DNA of 64,000 nucleotides from Diadophis punctatus similis. Taxonomy: Eukaryota > Chordata > Lepidosauria > Squamata > Dipsadidae. The DNA is taken from assembly GCA_023053685.1 (NCBI GenBank), contig JALIGW010000001.1, forward strand, positions 154,773,466-154,837,465, given 5' to 3'. The notes below the pieces were generated by a model, which saw only the letters and a list, made by a program, of their open reading frames with translations, was not told the DNA's origin and did not search any database. Positions 22,496 through 34,437 of the stretch are shown here, piece by piece (positions within the stretch are counted from its first letter, which is position 1; each line of letters starts with the position of its first letter). A program made the translations under genes and the position numbers.

Positions 22496-25400
22496 TAGCT
22501 ATCTCCCTCTTGGGATTCTGCAAGATAGTAAGGTTATTGTATTTTAATTGTGCTGTTGAGCCCTGGTTGGTTAACAGTGGGTATTCTCTTGCAATGTACA
22601 TTTATTTTTGTTCTGTTCTACCTTGATTGCATTTTGTTTATTTTTCAAGCATGTATGCTTCAGTGTACGCTTCCCAGAGTCTTGTGGGTGGGGTGCTCTG
22701 CAAATATTATGAGTAAACAAACAAAGCATAAATATCTAAGAATGTGTTAAGGGGGAAATATTGGCAGGACTACATATTTGAATTACCAGATCTGCTGCAA
22801 AAGTTGCTATCAGGAGTCTGTGTTATATTAAGGCTAACTGAAATAAGCAATAAACAAACATTGAGAATCAGTGCAATTTTTCTATTGTCAAGTTGTGAAG
22901 AATTAAACCATGCTTGCGTTGCTAAAAGCATTTGATTTCATAGAGTTACAACTGCAGACATTTGTAGGCCTCTGAGGAAGACTTGTCCCCTCTAGCAAAT
23001 ATCTTTTTTTATTGATGGAAAAGCATGTCTCACTTATCTCCCTTGGATATTTATCCAAGTAGACAGGATTAGGATTTCCCATTTAACACTCAGAGAACAC
23101 CTTCTCAGTGAGATACTGAAGAGGAAGTCAAGGAATAAATATTGTACAATCTATGTCATATGTACTGAACCTGCCAGTTTTCATTGAGTGGTACAACGAA
23201 GTGCATTTTGATCAGCATAATCCCTATATGATTTTTGAACATTAGAATGACTCTTTCCAGGTGAGAAGTTTGTTCCATCATCTGAGACTTTTTAATGGGG
23301 TATAAAACAAAATTAATTTAATATTGGTTGATATCCCAGTTATCATCCTGTTTCCCCTTTGCCTCCAGTGGCACAAAACTCTGGGATGCCTGCCAATCAA
23401 TTCAACTAATCAAATATCATCCTTCCTTCCACCCCCTCTCCAAACTGGTCAATTAAATATTTTCTTTGCCACCCACTCACAGGTCTTTAAGACTCCAAAG
23501 CACCACAGTGTTTCAAGACCAAAAATCACACTCACAAGCCCTCTTCACATTCATAAAATGCTTTATTAATGATATAGTCTCCTCGTCCCTAACTATCTAT
23601 TTGTCTATTAACGAACACAGCATAAGCTCTTGGAAAGGAGTGACATGACTGAAAAAGTATCTGACCACATGAACTATAAACACAACTGCTTATACTGTAA
23701 GTGAGAGGGACGTATGCAAGAATGAATATTTAAGTGCATGGTTTGTGAACAAAAACCTGCAGAACCCATCCAGGTGTTGCAAAGTTGACCTCTACCTAAA
23801 TCAATGAGCTCAATAAAAGAAAGACATGATTTGGTATAGAAACTTAGAGAGGCACAGAAAAACACTGAAGTAGAGGAATGGAAGTCTAGTCTTGGTTTGG
23901 CAGCTACTGTATGTCCAGAGACTTCCATCTAAAAGTATTCTAATGAATGGCTCCAAAATTAAGTTTTTTTTTAAAAAAAACCACCACCCTTTGTTAGTCT
24001 TTTTTTGAAAGACTGAACAAAAAGTACTGCAAATTAATTCTTAAGTCTTAAAGAAACATGTATATGGGATTTCCCCCCCCCCCCATTGCTCACTGAAGAT
24101 TGATTACAATGGAACTTGCTGTAATTTCCATTTCGTCTCAGTGCCCTACCCACTCACCCACCTGGCCAAGTGCTTGACTGAAAACTTGTATTCATTATTT
24201 AAGAATATTTCCTTCTAATGAAGTGTTTTGCTTTGAAAAGTGCCTGCTCCGTTTCTTGATTGATGTAGTAAAAAATACTGCTGTCTCCAATACACAGATG
24301 AATAGCAGTAATATTAGAGGTCTGTATTTATATTTCAAACTTTACTAATATTCATAGCCTTGTCTGCAGAGGGAGAAAGAAAAATGTATGCCTATTCTTT
24401 GAAAATTTTTCTTAACTCCGGCTTATAAAAATTATTTTCCCCCTTGAAAATGAATGACACTGCCATTTTTTTAAAATTAACCAAAAAGCAAGCCAAGTAA
24501 TCCGGTGGGGATGGGAGAAGGTAAGAGACAGAATTCATTTATTTATTATTAATTAAATTTAGATGCCGCCGAGAGTTGCTCCAACAATGATGGGTGTCAT
24601 ATAAATTTTATAAATAAATAATATCTGTGCCTTAAAACCTAACCAGGTGATAGTAAATGGGGGCATCCATTGATTTCTTTTTTGGGCTGTCCATGGAATT
24701 CTTCCCCAACACCAAAATTTAAAAGCATCAGTACTCTTCCTTCTAAATGGGAATGAATTAAAATTCTGACAAAACTCATAAATGACAGGAGAAGTGCTCA
24801 GCAACCTCTCATGTTCAAGTGACAGGTGAGATTTAGCTCAGACAGCCTTTCAAGTTTAAATAGAACGCATACATTTATTTTATGAAAAGGCAGGAAGCAA
24901 ATCTAACATAGAAGAAAAGGCATGGGCCTATTAGTAGGTGCATGATGGGCATATAGGTATGGATATGCATAGTTTGTCATAGAGGGATGGGCAACCTTTC
25001 AGTGACTAAGAGATCTACTTAAGAAAAGGGTAGGATGGTGACTATAATGACACTAAAATATCCAGGAATGGGACTTTTGAAAAGCTCCACTGGACAATAG
25101 GATGCCTAAATATGCTTGCTTGGTACCTTAAGCATAAAAGAAACTTATACGTAGCCTTCCAGAATCCTGAGTGGGCAATCATGTAGACTGATACATTTTT
25201 CTGCCAAAATGAACCGTAAATCATACACAGGTTTTAGTTCGTTGTCGTCAGTAATGCAACTGAATGGATGGCTGATCTGGAGGCTGAAAGAAAGATATTT
25301 AGGATTTACATGTGATCCAGAAACTGCTAGGTTTTTTTCCCCTGTGCCATACTGGATTAAACAGCCTTATTAATCATTTTTAAAGAGCAAAGATAATTAT

Positions 25401-26190
25401 GCTTGTCCAATAAGGAATGGAAGATGCTATTGAAATAGTAGGAAATAATGTACTTGCAGGCTGGAAGAAGCTGTATGAAAGAAGACAGGTAGGGAGTCAA
25501 AATGGATAGAACAGGAGATAAAAAGGGGATACAAAGCAAGAAGTTTTGTCATTATTATTCTCTATTACAAAAAGTAAACACAAAATAGTTTCATTTTCAG
25601 GTTAGAAACAGCTTAAAAAGCATACGACCAAACTTCAGATATGCAGTTTTTAGGCAGAAAAGAAAATGAGATTAAATATCTTAAGCTTTTATTGGACATA
25701 GTTAAGAATTGTGTTGTTCTAAAAGAAGCAAGGAAATCACTAATTTTAGCAGCAACTGTGCAGAGAGCAAACAAAAGCAAGCTATTACTTGCTTTAAAAA
25801 GTAGAATGTAAGATTTTAATTTGATATTTCTCATGAAGTCTAGGTTCGATTTTTGAGCAGCACTACTACTGATCTCAGAGCTAGCTGGAGAATGCTAATT
25901 CCTGCCAGGAGCCAAAAGGGCACATCAAAATGACTAGTTAAAATAATAGAGCCAGGCTGAGGACTTAATGGGCATTCATTACATTAACAGGAATAAAATG
26001 TTCTTTCCAAGTATGCAGTGCAAAGGGCTTTAAGCAATGGAGACAAATAAGTGATTCTATGAAAAAAAAATCATGTTAGAGCAGAGATGTTAGATAAGAA
26101 TGACGTGTAATAGACTTGGTCAATGTGCAATTTGGAAAGAAGAGCAAGTGTTGGGAAATGCATAACACCATTCCTGTTCCTATTTATTTC
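22496..26190. other. Long non-coding stretch
   Basis: Mostly single-copy-looking. A short LINE-tail-like piece (ATTTATTATTAATT...GATGCCGCC...TATAAATAAATAAT) lies at 24534-24620. No exon with good splice sites and an open frame was found. Confidence 0.45.
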
Positions 26191-26323
26191 TCCTCCTCCT
26201 CCTCCTCCCTCCTCCTCCTCCTCCTCCTCCTCCTCCTCCTCCTCCTCTCCTCCTCCTCCTCCTCCTCCTCCTCCTCCTCCTCCTCCTCCTCCTCCTCCTC
26301 CTCCTCCTCCTCCTCCTCCTCCT
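26191..26323. repeat. (TCC)n microsatellite
   Basis: About 44 TCC units with two single-base slips (about 26210 and 26246), which explains the poly-S, poly-P, poly-L, poly-G and poly-E frames. Confidence 0.95.
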
Positions 26324-27435
26324 TTTAAATATGAGTCAAGAAGACAAGGCACCAAACAAGTTTCCCACATTATATTAGGTAGTTGCTATTTGATGCAAGC
26401 TTTTCTATACAACACCTACTCAAATTTTCTGGGTTCCCTATTGCAATATTTTCTATATGGGCATTTAAGAATTTATTTTCCTGTCATCATAATATCACCT
26501 TATTGTTAATTAACTTTGAATACATGAATATAGATAGGGCAAAATGGACCAAGCATGGATATACATCTGAGAGCCCATAATATAATTTATAATTATTTGA
26601 ACTGAATCTTTTATTGATTTTATTTTCTCTTTATAACCATTGCCATTATTTTTGTTCTGTTGTGTGTTATTTTCTTTGATTCCAGGAGACACTGTGTTTC
26701 TCCATTTTAATTGATGTGATTTTCTTGAAATGTAAAATTACTTTCAGAAAGAATGAATGGCGTGTATGCCACTGAGACGGAAATGTGTATTCGGTTTCCT
26801 GTGCAATATCTATGTAAATTAACCCAAATCACTTGACAATCCTTGAATTGGAACTTTGTAACTGGTTTTTTTAACATTATACAAATCTTCCCATGTGCTT
26901 CTTATTTTGATCTAGTTTGAATTGATTTTGGTATTTTGGTTTTGATTTACTTCCTTTCTGATTTATAGCTCTGGGAATTGGTTGAAACCCATTTTACTGT
27001 CTGTGTAAGTGGGTCAATATTTTGCTCCATTGGGTTTTTTAAAAAATAGTTTTTATAATATCTGTAAAAAATAAAACAAGTTTTATTTTTCAATTGTGTC
27101 TAACATATGAACATTAAGCAATTTTACTTAATGTTACTTGTAAATATCAATTCTGTGAGCAATACTAAAGCAACCCAAATTTCTGTGATGTTATAGTTCG
27201 TTTTGCAAATGTCCCCATATAAAGCTTTTAAGTGTATGCTATTTTGAAAAATGCAACTGTCTTGTTTTGAGAAGTGTTATTTTCCAAATATACGTCTCAC
27301 AAAATACTGTGCTATGTTGTTTAAAGTACTTTCAACCTAACTTGCTCCACATGGTTGTTCTGGGGAAAATGGGAGGAGTGTGTATCCTACCTTGTGTTCC
27401 TGGAGGAAATGCATTTATTTATATACTCTTATAAA
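26324..27435. other. Non-coding, AT-rich
   Basis: No recognised feature. Confidence 0.5.
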
Positions 27436-27661
27436 TAGCAATAGCAATAGGACTTAGACTTATATATCACTTTACAGTGCTTTACAGCCCTCTCTAAGTG
27501 GTTTACAGAGTCAGTATATTGCCCCCAACAATTTGGGTCCTCATTTTACCCACCTCAGAAGGATAGAAGGCTGAGTAAACCTTGAGCCTGGTGAGATTTG
27601 AACTGCCAAATTGCAGGCAGCTGGCAGGCAGCAGAAGTAGCCTGCAGTACTGCACTCTAAC

Positions 27662-28831
27662 CTAAAGTGACCAGATATTTTTTTTTAAGCGGGACATTGA
27701 CAGGGGGCGGGGCCGCCTGGACGTCGTCATTTGAGGTTTGCCCTCTGCGCATGCACAGAGGACAAAAGGATGCAAATGTCGGCATCCAGGTGGGTGGGGG
27801 GGGACGCGGGAGGCCTTTCCTCGCCTCCCGCCTCCCCGCTTCGGGAGCCGGCAGTGGCTTGGGCTGGCTCCAGATCTCCTTTCTCCCCCTGTCACTCCAG
27901 CAGCCCAGCGCTGGCAGAGGGGGAGCAGGAGAGCGAACAAAAGTGATTCCGACCGCAGAGCAGACACCCGGTGAGCGGGGCGAGAGGCGCGGGGATGGCA
28001 GTGCCGCCACTGTACGTCCTACCTACCTGGGACTTTTCCCGGTAGCTCCAGTCGCGTTCCTTGCAATAGCGCCCAGAGCAGAGCAGCCCCTCCCAGAAGA
28101 TCGCGAGACGTTATCTTTTGGAAGAGGCTGCTCTGCTCTGGGCGCTAATTAGCAAGGAACGCGACTGGAGCTACCGGGAAAAGTCCCAGGTAGGACGCGC
28201 GTCTCGCCCCGCCCGCCCAACCCCCAGCACGAGACGTGCGTCCTACCTGGGACTTTTCCCGGTAGCTCCAGTCGCGTTCCTTGCTAATTAGCGCCCAGAG
28301 CAGAGCAGCCCCTCCCAGAAGATAACGTCTCGCGATCTTCTGGGAGGGGCTGCTCTGCTCTGGACGCTATTAGCAAGGAACGCGACTGGAGCTACCGGGA
28401 AAAGTCCCAGGTAGGACGCGCGCCCCGCCCTGCCCCGCCCCTTTTGCCGGGCACACTTGGCATGGCCTCATGGGACAAGTGCAAAGTGGCGCTCCCCCCC
28501 GCCCCAGGGTTCGCTCTGCCCCGCCCCGCGCCACCCTGTGAATAGAGGGGACTGAATCGGAAGCCTGTCACTCGGGCGCGCGTCTGGCTGGAGGAAGAAG
28601 CGGGAGCTCATTAGACGGAGCCCGACCCAACATGGCTGGCTTAAAACTCTCGGAGTTTTAACTCTCCCTCAATCTCGCATGCCCCCCCTTCAGGCTGATT
28701 TTTGGAAAGAATGCCCTAGCTTGTCGTGCATTCTTTCAAAAAATCGGGACTTTTTAGAGGACGGGCGGGACGCGGGACAAAGCATTAAAAAGCGGGTCTG
28801 TCCCGCCAAAATCGGGACGTCTGGTCACCTT
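27662..28831 (+). mobile_element. hAT-like DNA transposon with nested palindromes
   Basis: It starts CTAAAGTGACCAGAT and ends GGGACGTCTGGTCACCTT, an imperfect inverted pair. A perfect 8-bp duplication ACTCTAAC lies at 27654-27661 and 28832-28839, inside an S2 SINE. GCGGGAC-type motifs sit near both ends. The interior is CpG-rich and includes two mirrored hairpin units at 28014-28196 and 28238-28420. Open frames of up to 161 codons cross it, but none shows a transposase motif, so I treat it as non-autonomous. Confidence 0.85.
28014..28420. repeat. Palindrome of palindromes
   Basis: Unit 1 (28014-28196) is a hairpin with arms of about 87 bp. Unit 2 (28238-28420) is the same hairpin in inverted orientation. 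Small asymmetries show the inversion: TTGCAATAGC versus TTGCTAATTAGC, and loops AAGATCGCGAGACG versus CGTCTCGCGATCTT. The two units are mirror images around a 41-bp spacer that itself has CGTCTCG/CGAGACG ends. Confidence 0.85.
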
Positions 28832-28866
28832 ACTCTAACCACTGCACCACTGTGGCTAAATAAATA

Positions 28867-30892
28867 AAAAGCAATAGTGGATTTGTGACCAGGGAAAGAC
28901 ACATGCTACCAGACTTCATTAAGTGGTACAATCTACTCTAAAGTAGAGATTGAACTGGAGGATCCCTCAAATCCTATTGAAATCTTTTACATCCCTACTT
29001 TTTCTTTCATTATTAATTAAGAAGTTGTTTGTATTTACAGCTGGTGCTATAATAGCAGCCTCTTTATTGGGGAGAAAATACACAAAGTATAATTTAGTTA
29101 TGCCTTTAAAAGGTCAATTATAGTATGATTATTCTAACACAGGGAAGAGAAACTGTACAATTTTCATCAGTGACAGTATCGGAGCAAAATAACAGGAACC
29201 AAACCACAGCTATACATTTCCTAAAGAATATGTATTGATCATCTGTTGAATTGTTAATAAAAAGATACAGGATAGGGATATGTTTTGTTTCCCCAGATGT
29301 TACTGTTCTTCCAAGAATGGCATTGTTTGCAATAAATATAAGTGACAAGGGTAGGATTTTGTGTCCTGTTCAATAAAATGCTCTAACGTCGTATCTGTAG
29401 ACAACTATCTTCCATAGGACAATTTACTGGTTAAGGCTAGTATTTACAAGTTGAGCTGATCTTGTCAATTACACTGCTGTTTCTGGTAGTCTCAGCATCA
29501 GCAGCCAACTTTTCTCCTGTACATTCCTGCCCAATGCAAAAGTTTGCAGAACAAACTTTTCAATAGTAGGATGTATAGAAGGATGTAGAGGAACCCCTAT
29601 AATGTAATATCAGCAAGCCTGTGACAGCGGTCAGGTTAGGGTTAGGGTCAAAATCAATGCCACAAAACTGTTGTTCGTTCAATGTGGAAGCAATTACTTA
29701 TTTCTAGATTGACAAAGGTACAGTTATTCAATAACACCACCAAGTGAATTGTACTTTAGTATCCAATTAGTTAGCAACTTCTTGTTGCGTTTATGCTTGG
29801 CATAAGCCATAAGCTTACAGAACAAAATAATGGAGTACATTTTCCAAGAGCATGAAAGATAAAATGTGCTCATTTTTGTTCATTTTTCTCTGTGCCTTTG
29901 TACGCATATTGGGTGAGATTACATGCGAAGAGGAGGTTCTGAATATTAATAGAAAGGTGCAGTTCTGAATATTGTTTGTTTTCTTAGCCTAGAAGAAATG
30001 CCTGTGATTGAGAATAAAAACAGTAAAGCAATCTGATGGGTTCCCCCCCCCCCCATTTTGTCACAATCATTTAATGGAAGTTACTTTGATAGCAGACAAC
30101 AAAAAGAAGCAAGGAACAGGAAAAGTAAAACATTTTATCCATGTCAGGGAGGTAGATGTTGTTATATTTGACTGCATTTTTCACAGACAAAAAACAACCC
30201 AGTAGCTTTTTGCCCTGCTTCATATTGGGCATTCTTAACAGAGAAATGTTTTGGCAATCTGAGATTCCTAATGCAACACAATTTGAGCTATTCGGTATAA
30301 AATAGCATTTGTGTCAGTTGTCAGTCAGAGATTTAGTAATTCATGTAAGACCCTGAATGGAAAAAGAAGCTTAAAAATGGAAATAGTATTCTTAATATCA
30401 TGGACAGCAAACAGAGCTTTTGTCAAAATGACAAAATACATGTTGTGACATTATTGTGCAAGCTCTGCACTTAGTGCTTGCATGCACAATGCAAGCATAA
30501 AAGGGAAGGAATTTTATGTTGCATCTTTCATCATTTGCCACCCTTTCTTGCAAATGCCCATGCTTAGTTTTGTTGGGTTAGATTTGTTAATATTTATAAT
30601 ATTTAATATTTGGTCAATTCAGTGTTTGGAGAGCTCTAGCAATATTATTATTTTTAAAATGCAAAATCGGGGGGGAAAATCACAAAACGTCTTGTATACC
30701 ACATAAACATTTCTAAGCACAAGTTAGACAATTAAATTGTTTAAAGAATTAATCAATTCTTGCCTGAAAACTCCGTAATTTAGCAGTTATTGTGGACTCA
30801 ACCTCTGCAAGTACAGTGAATGGAAAGGGATTTTTCTTCTTAATACATCCAAAGGATTTCTTTCTGAATAATATATATGCTACAAAAGGAAA
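28867..30892. other. Non-coding with a short telomere-like run
   Basis: Single-copy-looking. GGTTAGGGTTAGGG at 29634-29647 is two telomeric units. No exon was recognised; the AG-bounded piece near 29990 ends in a stop and does not fit. Confidence 0.45.
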
Positions 30893-30960
30893 AATGAATG
30901 AATGAATGAATGAATGAATGAATGAATGAATGAATGAATGAATGAATGAATGAATGAATG
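30893..30960. repeat. (AATG)n microsatellite
   Basis: About 17 near-perfect units, which make a Phe/Ile/His/Ser-repeat frame by chance. Confidence 0.95.
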
Positions 30961-31138
30961 ATCTGTCACAGTTTGTCTTTGGAGGCACAATTGAAACTTC
31001 TCATTGGCCTTGATATTCTGCTGAGACTACAAATTCTACCTTTTAGTTTTTTAACTACCTTTGGTTTTGGAAAATATAGTCATTTCAGTTATAAATTTGA
31101 TTGTAAGAAGCAGGAGATCAATACACATGACTTACTAG

Positions 31139-31375
31139 GAGCTGAGATAGCGCAGTGGTTAAAAGCAGCATTGCGACCTTCAGCTGATTGCTAGTTCAGC
31201 TGTTCAAATCTCACTAGGCTCAAGGTTGACTCAGCCTTCCATCCTTCCGAGGTGGGTAAAATGAGGACCCAGATTGTTGGGGAAAATATGCTGAACTCTG
31301 TAAACCGCTTAGAGAGAGCTGTAAAGCACTATGAAGCGGTATATAAGTCTAAGTGCTATTGCTATTGCTATTGCT
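31139..31375 (+). mobile_element. S2 tRNA-SINE, nearly full length
   Basis: It has an A-box-like ATAGCGCAGTGGTTAAAAG and a B-box-like TGTTCAAATCT. The body AAGGTTGACTCAGCCTTCC and GAGGACCCAGATTGTTGGGG follow, with a tail of GCTATT units. Confidence 0.85.
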
Positions 31376-31584
31376 ACTCCCTTTATGATAGTTAAATTGT
31401 AACATAATCTCTACTATTGGTAATATTTATTTGAAGTATTTTATTCAGCAATTCAGTTGAAGAGATTCCCAGACATTCCATGCTATAATCTAAAAAGATT
31501 GGGGAGTTGGGGGAAGGAGAAAAGAAAAAAAGAAGCAAATGCATTCTTCATTGTTAACGTGACATAGAAGTATGTCACTTTACT

Positions 31585-31921
31585 TCTTAAGGGGCTGCCA
31601 CACAGAAGAAGGGGTCAACCTATTCTCCAAAGTACCTGAAGGCAAGATAAGAAGCAATGGATGGAAACTAATCAAGGAGAAAAGCAACCTAGAACTAAGG
31701 AGAATTTACAGTTCGAACAATTAACCAGTGGAACAACTTGACAATGACAGAACAATTAACCAGTGGAACAGCTTGCCTTCAGAAGTTGTGGGTGCTTCAT
31801 CACTGGAGATTTTTAAGAAGAGACTGGACAGCCATCTGTGATATTGTATAGAGTCTCCTGCTTGCGGAGGGGGTTGGACTAGAAGACCTCCAAGGTCCCT
31901 TCTAACTCTGTTATTCTGTAT
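31585..31921 (+). mobile_element. CR1 LINE 3' end
   Basis: Contains GAAGGGGTCAACCTATTCTC, ATGGATGGAAACTAATCAAG, CTAGAACTAAGGAGAA, GGAACAGCTTGCC and finally GGACTAGAAGACCTCCAAGG and AACTCTGTTATTCTGT, the CR1 terminus. A short duplication GAACAATTAACCAGTGGAAC is present twice (31716 and 31750). Confidence 0.9.
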
Positions 31922-32100
31922 TTGTAACACAATTGGAATGGGAACATTTGTGGATAGGGAGAGCTGCAACAGCTTTTCTTTCAGCAGAGCCTTGGAAAAT
32001 TTCTTTGCTCCATGCCTCTCTATGATGCAGCAAGGGAAAGAGTTGTTACCCAGTGTCAGTGGAAGGCAGAGTTCAATGGTTAGATGGTCATCTGTTATAT

Positions 32101-32340
32101 AGCAATAGCACTTAGACTTTTATACCGCTTCATAGTGCTTTACAGCCCTCTCTAAGCGGTTTACAGAATCAGCATATTGCCCCAAACAATCTAGGTTCTC
32201 ATTTTACCCACCTCGGAAGGATGGAAGACTGAGTCAACCTTGAGCCTGGTGAGATTTGAACTGCCAAATTGCAGTCAGTCAGCAGAAATAGCCTGCAGTA
32301 CTGCATTCTAACCACTGCGCCACCGTAACTCACCGTGGCT
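32101..32340 (-). mobile_element. S2 tRNA-SINE, nearly full length
   Basis: The reverse complement carries the head (plus strand: ATTCTAACCACTGCGCCACC) and the tail at AGCAATAGCACTTAGAC. A 10-bp ACTCACCGT-like duplication disturbs the 5' end. Confidence 0.85.
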
Positions 32341-34311
32341 ATATGCAGAATAAGTAGTCAATTCTCAAAAGGGTCCCTTTCCTCTACTGAAGCTTTGCAT
32401 TCCCCCCGCCCTTTTCAGGAATCCTGCTGAGAATTCTGGGGGCGATTTGTAAGTTCCTGGAAGTATATCTCCCAGAACAAAAAGTAATTTGTGGTACTCA
32501 GATGTAAGACTATTTTTGCCGTGTTTTTTTACAGTAGTACAAATGTCAAGTAAATATTACAAAGTAAATCCTTAATGCGGCTTCATTAAATAAAAGAGGA
32601 AGATATTTAATACCAGGACACTGAGTTCAACACGTCACTCTGTGCCAGCATGTGCAAAACTCTGTTCCCATGGTTACCATCGTTAAGAGATTTGTCATTT
32701 CTTGTGTACAGTGTGTGAGCAAAATTTAGTTTTCCTGAAACCCATTTCCTGAGGTCTGAATGGCCCAAGATGAGCAATAAAGTGCTCCTTGTTCATGAGA
32801 AATGTTTTCATCATAATAACCCTGAGGTAAAATCGTCTGAAATCCTCACGGTAGGGATTTATTAATAAAATGTCATGTCTATGTTACATTTTCATACTTC
32901 ACATTTGTTTTCTACTGAAAATCCATACAACACATGTCCATTTGTTACTACCCCATATTTCAGAGATGCAGATTGAGGGAATGACTTGGCTAAACCTATC
33001 TTACGGAATCATGGCACAGTAGCTCCATTTCTAAGGATTACAGGACTTTAGTCTGCTCTTTCAAAAGCTTAAGATATTCCTAAAGGCAGACTTTACCGAA
33101 GAATGGCTCCCTGGAGATCCATCAGCAAGGCAAAGAGTAAGGGGCACTCACAATTGCAGTTCCGCAATCATTGGTTCCCTTTTCCTGACTTCCCACTTTT
33201 ATCAGGTAAGAAGTAAAAGACTTCGTTCAAACGCTGGACTTTGTGAAAATAGAGACAGTAAGGATCAGCTGCAACGTGTGTCAGAATTTAGGAGAGGTAT
33301 TAAAAAAGGCTGCTTCTCTTTAGAAACATTGGTGGGCAAATCAAATCATCTAAGCAAGCTCGTAGCAGGAAGTAGCTCATAACCCACAGGTAGCTGGGCT
33401 GTAAGTCCTGCAAAGCATAAAGGTTAAAACCCATAATTTGAATTGAGCTTAGAAACCAGTAGTCCACTCATGACATCTAATGGAGAAGTACCGGTAGGTC
33501 ATTATTACTTCTTTTGCCTGTCTCAGCAACGCTCAAAGCTGTCCCTTTAAAATGTAAACGGGGTGAGCCTTGCTCTGCTGTCCCCCTGGCATTCCTGTAG
33601 TAGCGCAATACTCAAAGACTGCACTAAACTTGATCAATTGTTGAGAATAAGTACTTCCAAAATAGGTTTTATTCCCAGGCACTCATCTGATTTTTAAAAA
33701 CCAGAAGTCCATCTTTAAATCCTGTTTTATCCATGTGGAAAGTTGATTATGTAACAAGACATACTCACTTTGTTTCAAAGGCTGAGTGCAAGATTTTCAC
33801 CATCTCCGCAAACGACTGTAGATAACATTTCAGTATTCTGTTTGTGTAATAATATCTGCAACTGCTTTGTGCTCTTTCTTCACAGCTTGACTCAGATGTT
33901 TCACCTTGCTTTTTTCACATGCCAGCTTGTTCCCAGATATATATATTTCCAATGTTCATCTTGTTTACACAGTTCTGAAGATGTGCATATAAAGTTAGCC
34001 CTGTGCTGACAAAACAGATGTGATCTTCTAACAGAAGAGTATTGCAGAATCTAACATCAATCTATGAGAGGACAGTTTTGTATGGAAAGGAAATAAGACA
34101 CAAATAGTTCTGTAACAAAATAAATCAGGAGGAAATCCTTTTGATTATTATCTTGTTAATAATAACATGGCATAGCCTCACCCATCTCATCTAAGTTGCT
34201 TTAACCCCTTTTCTTCGGCCTGTTTGTTTTTGAACTTGGTATTATCCAAGCTGTCACTTACTTTCTTGAAGGGCTTCCTATTATTTTCATACCGGGGTTG
34301 GGGGTGGAGGG
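32341..34311. other. Non-coding
   Basis: No recognised repeat or exon. The frame at 33770-34009 lacks domains. Confidence 0.45.
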
Positions 34312-34429
34312 CAATGGTCCCTCTAACGTTAGAAAATGGTGCGCGGCAGTTGGAAACTGCTGTGCGCCATTCTCTTGTTATGTGCACAGCCGCGCAGCTG
34401 CGCAGCCGCGCAGCTTAGAGGGAACATTG
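34312..34429 (+). mobile_element. hAT-type MITE, family E (118 bp)
   Basis: The ends are CAATGGTCCCTCTAA and TTAGAGGGAACATTG. The target duplication GTGGAGGG / GTGGGGGG matches at 7 of 8 bases (34304-34311, 34430-34437). The interior is a GC-rich run of GCAGC/GCGCAGC units. Confidence 0.8.
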
Positions 34430-34437
34430 GTGGGGGG

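Larger units (their letters stand above)
27436..28866 (-). mobile_element. S2 tRNA-SINE split by a hAT-like insertion
   Basis: 27436-27661 contains the SINE tail and body (plus strand: AGCAATAGCAATAGGACTTA, CTCTCTAAGTGGTTTACAGA). 28832-28866 contains its tRNA-like head (ACTCTAACCACTGCACCACT). The two halves join across the 8-bp duplication ACTCTAAC. The SINE was therefore in place before the 1.17-kb element inserted. Confidence 0.85.

Noticed and set aside
24980..25020. GGGATGGGCAACCTTTCAGTG text resembling a hAT terminus.
   Set aside because: No matching second terminus or target duplication was found.
27667..28152. Open frame of 161 codons in GC-rich sequence, looking like a CpG-island first exon.
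   Set aside because: It lies wholly inside a hAT-like element with a perfect target duplication. CpG richness comes from the element.
29634..29647. Interstitial telomeric repeat.
   Set aside because: Only two units; too short to mean a chromosome fusion site.
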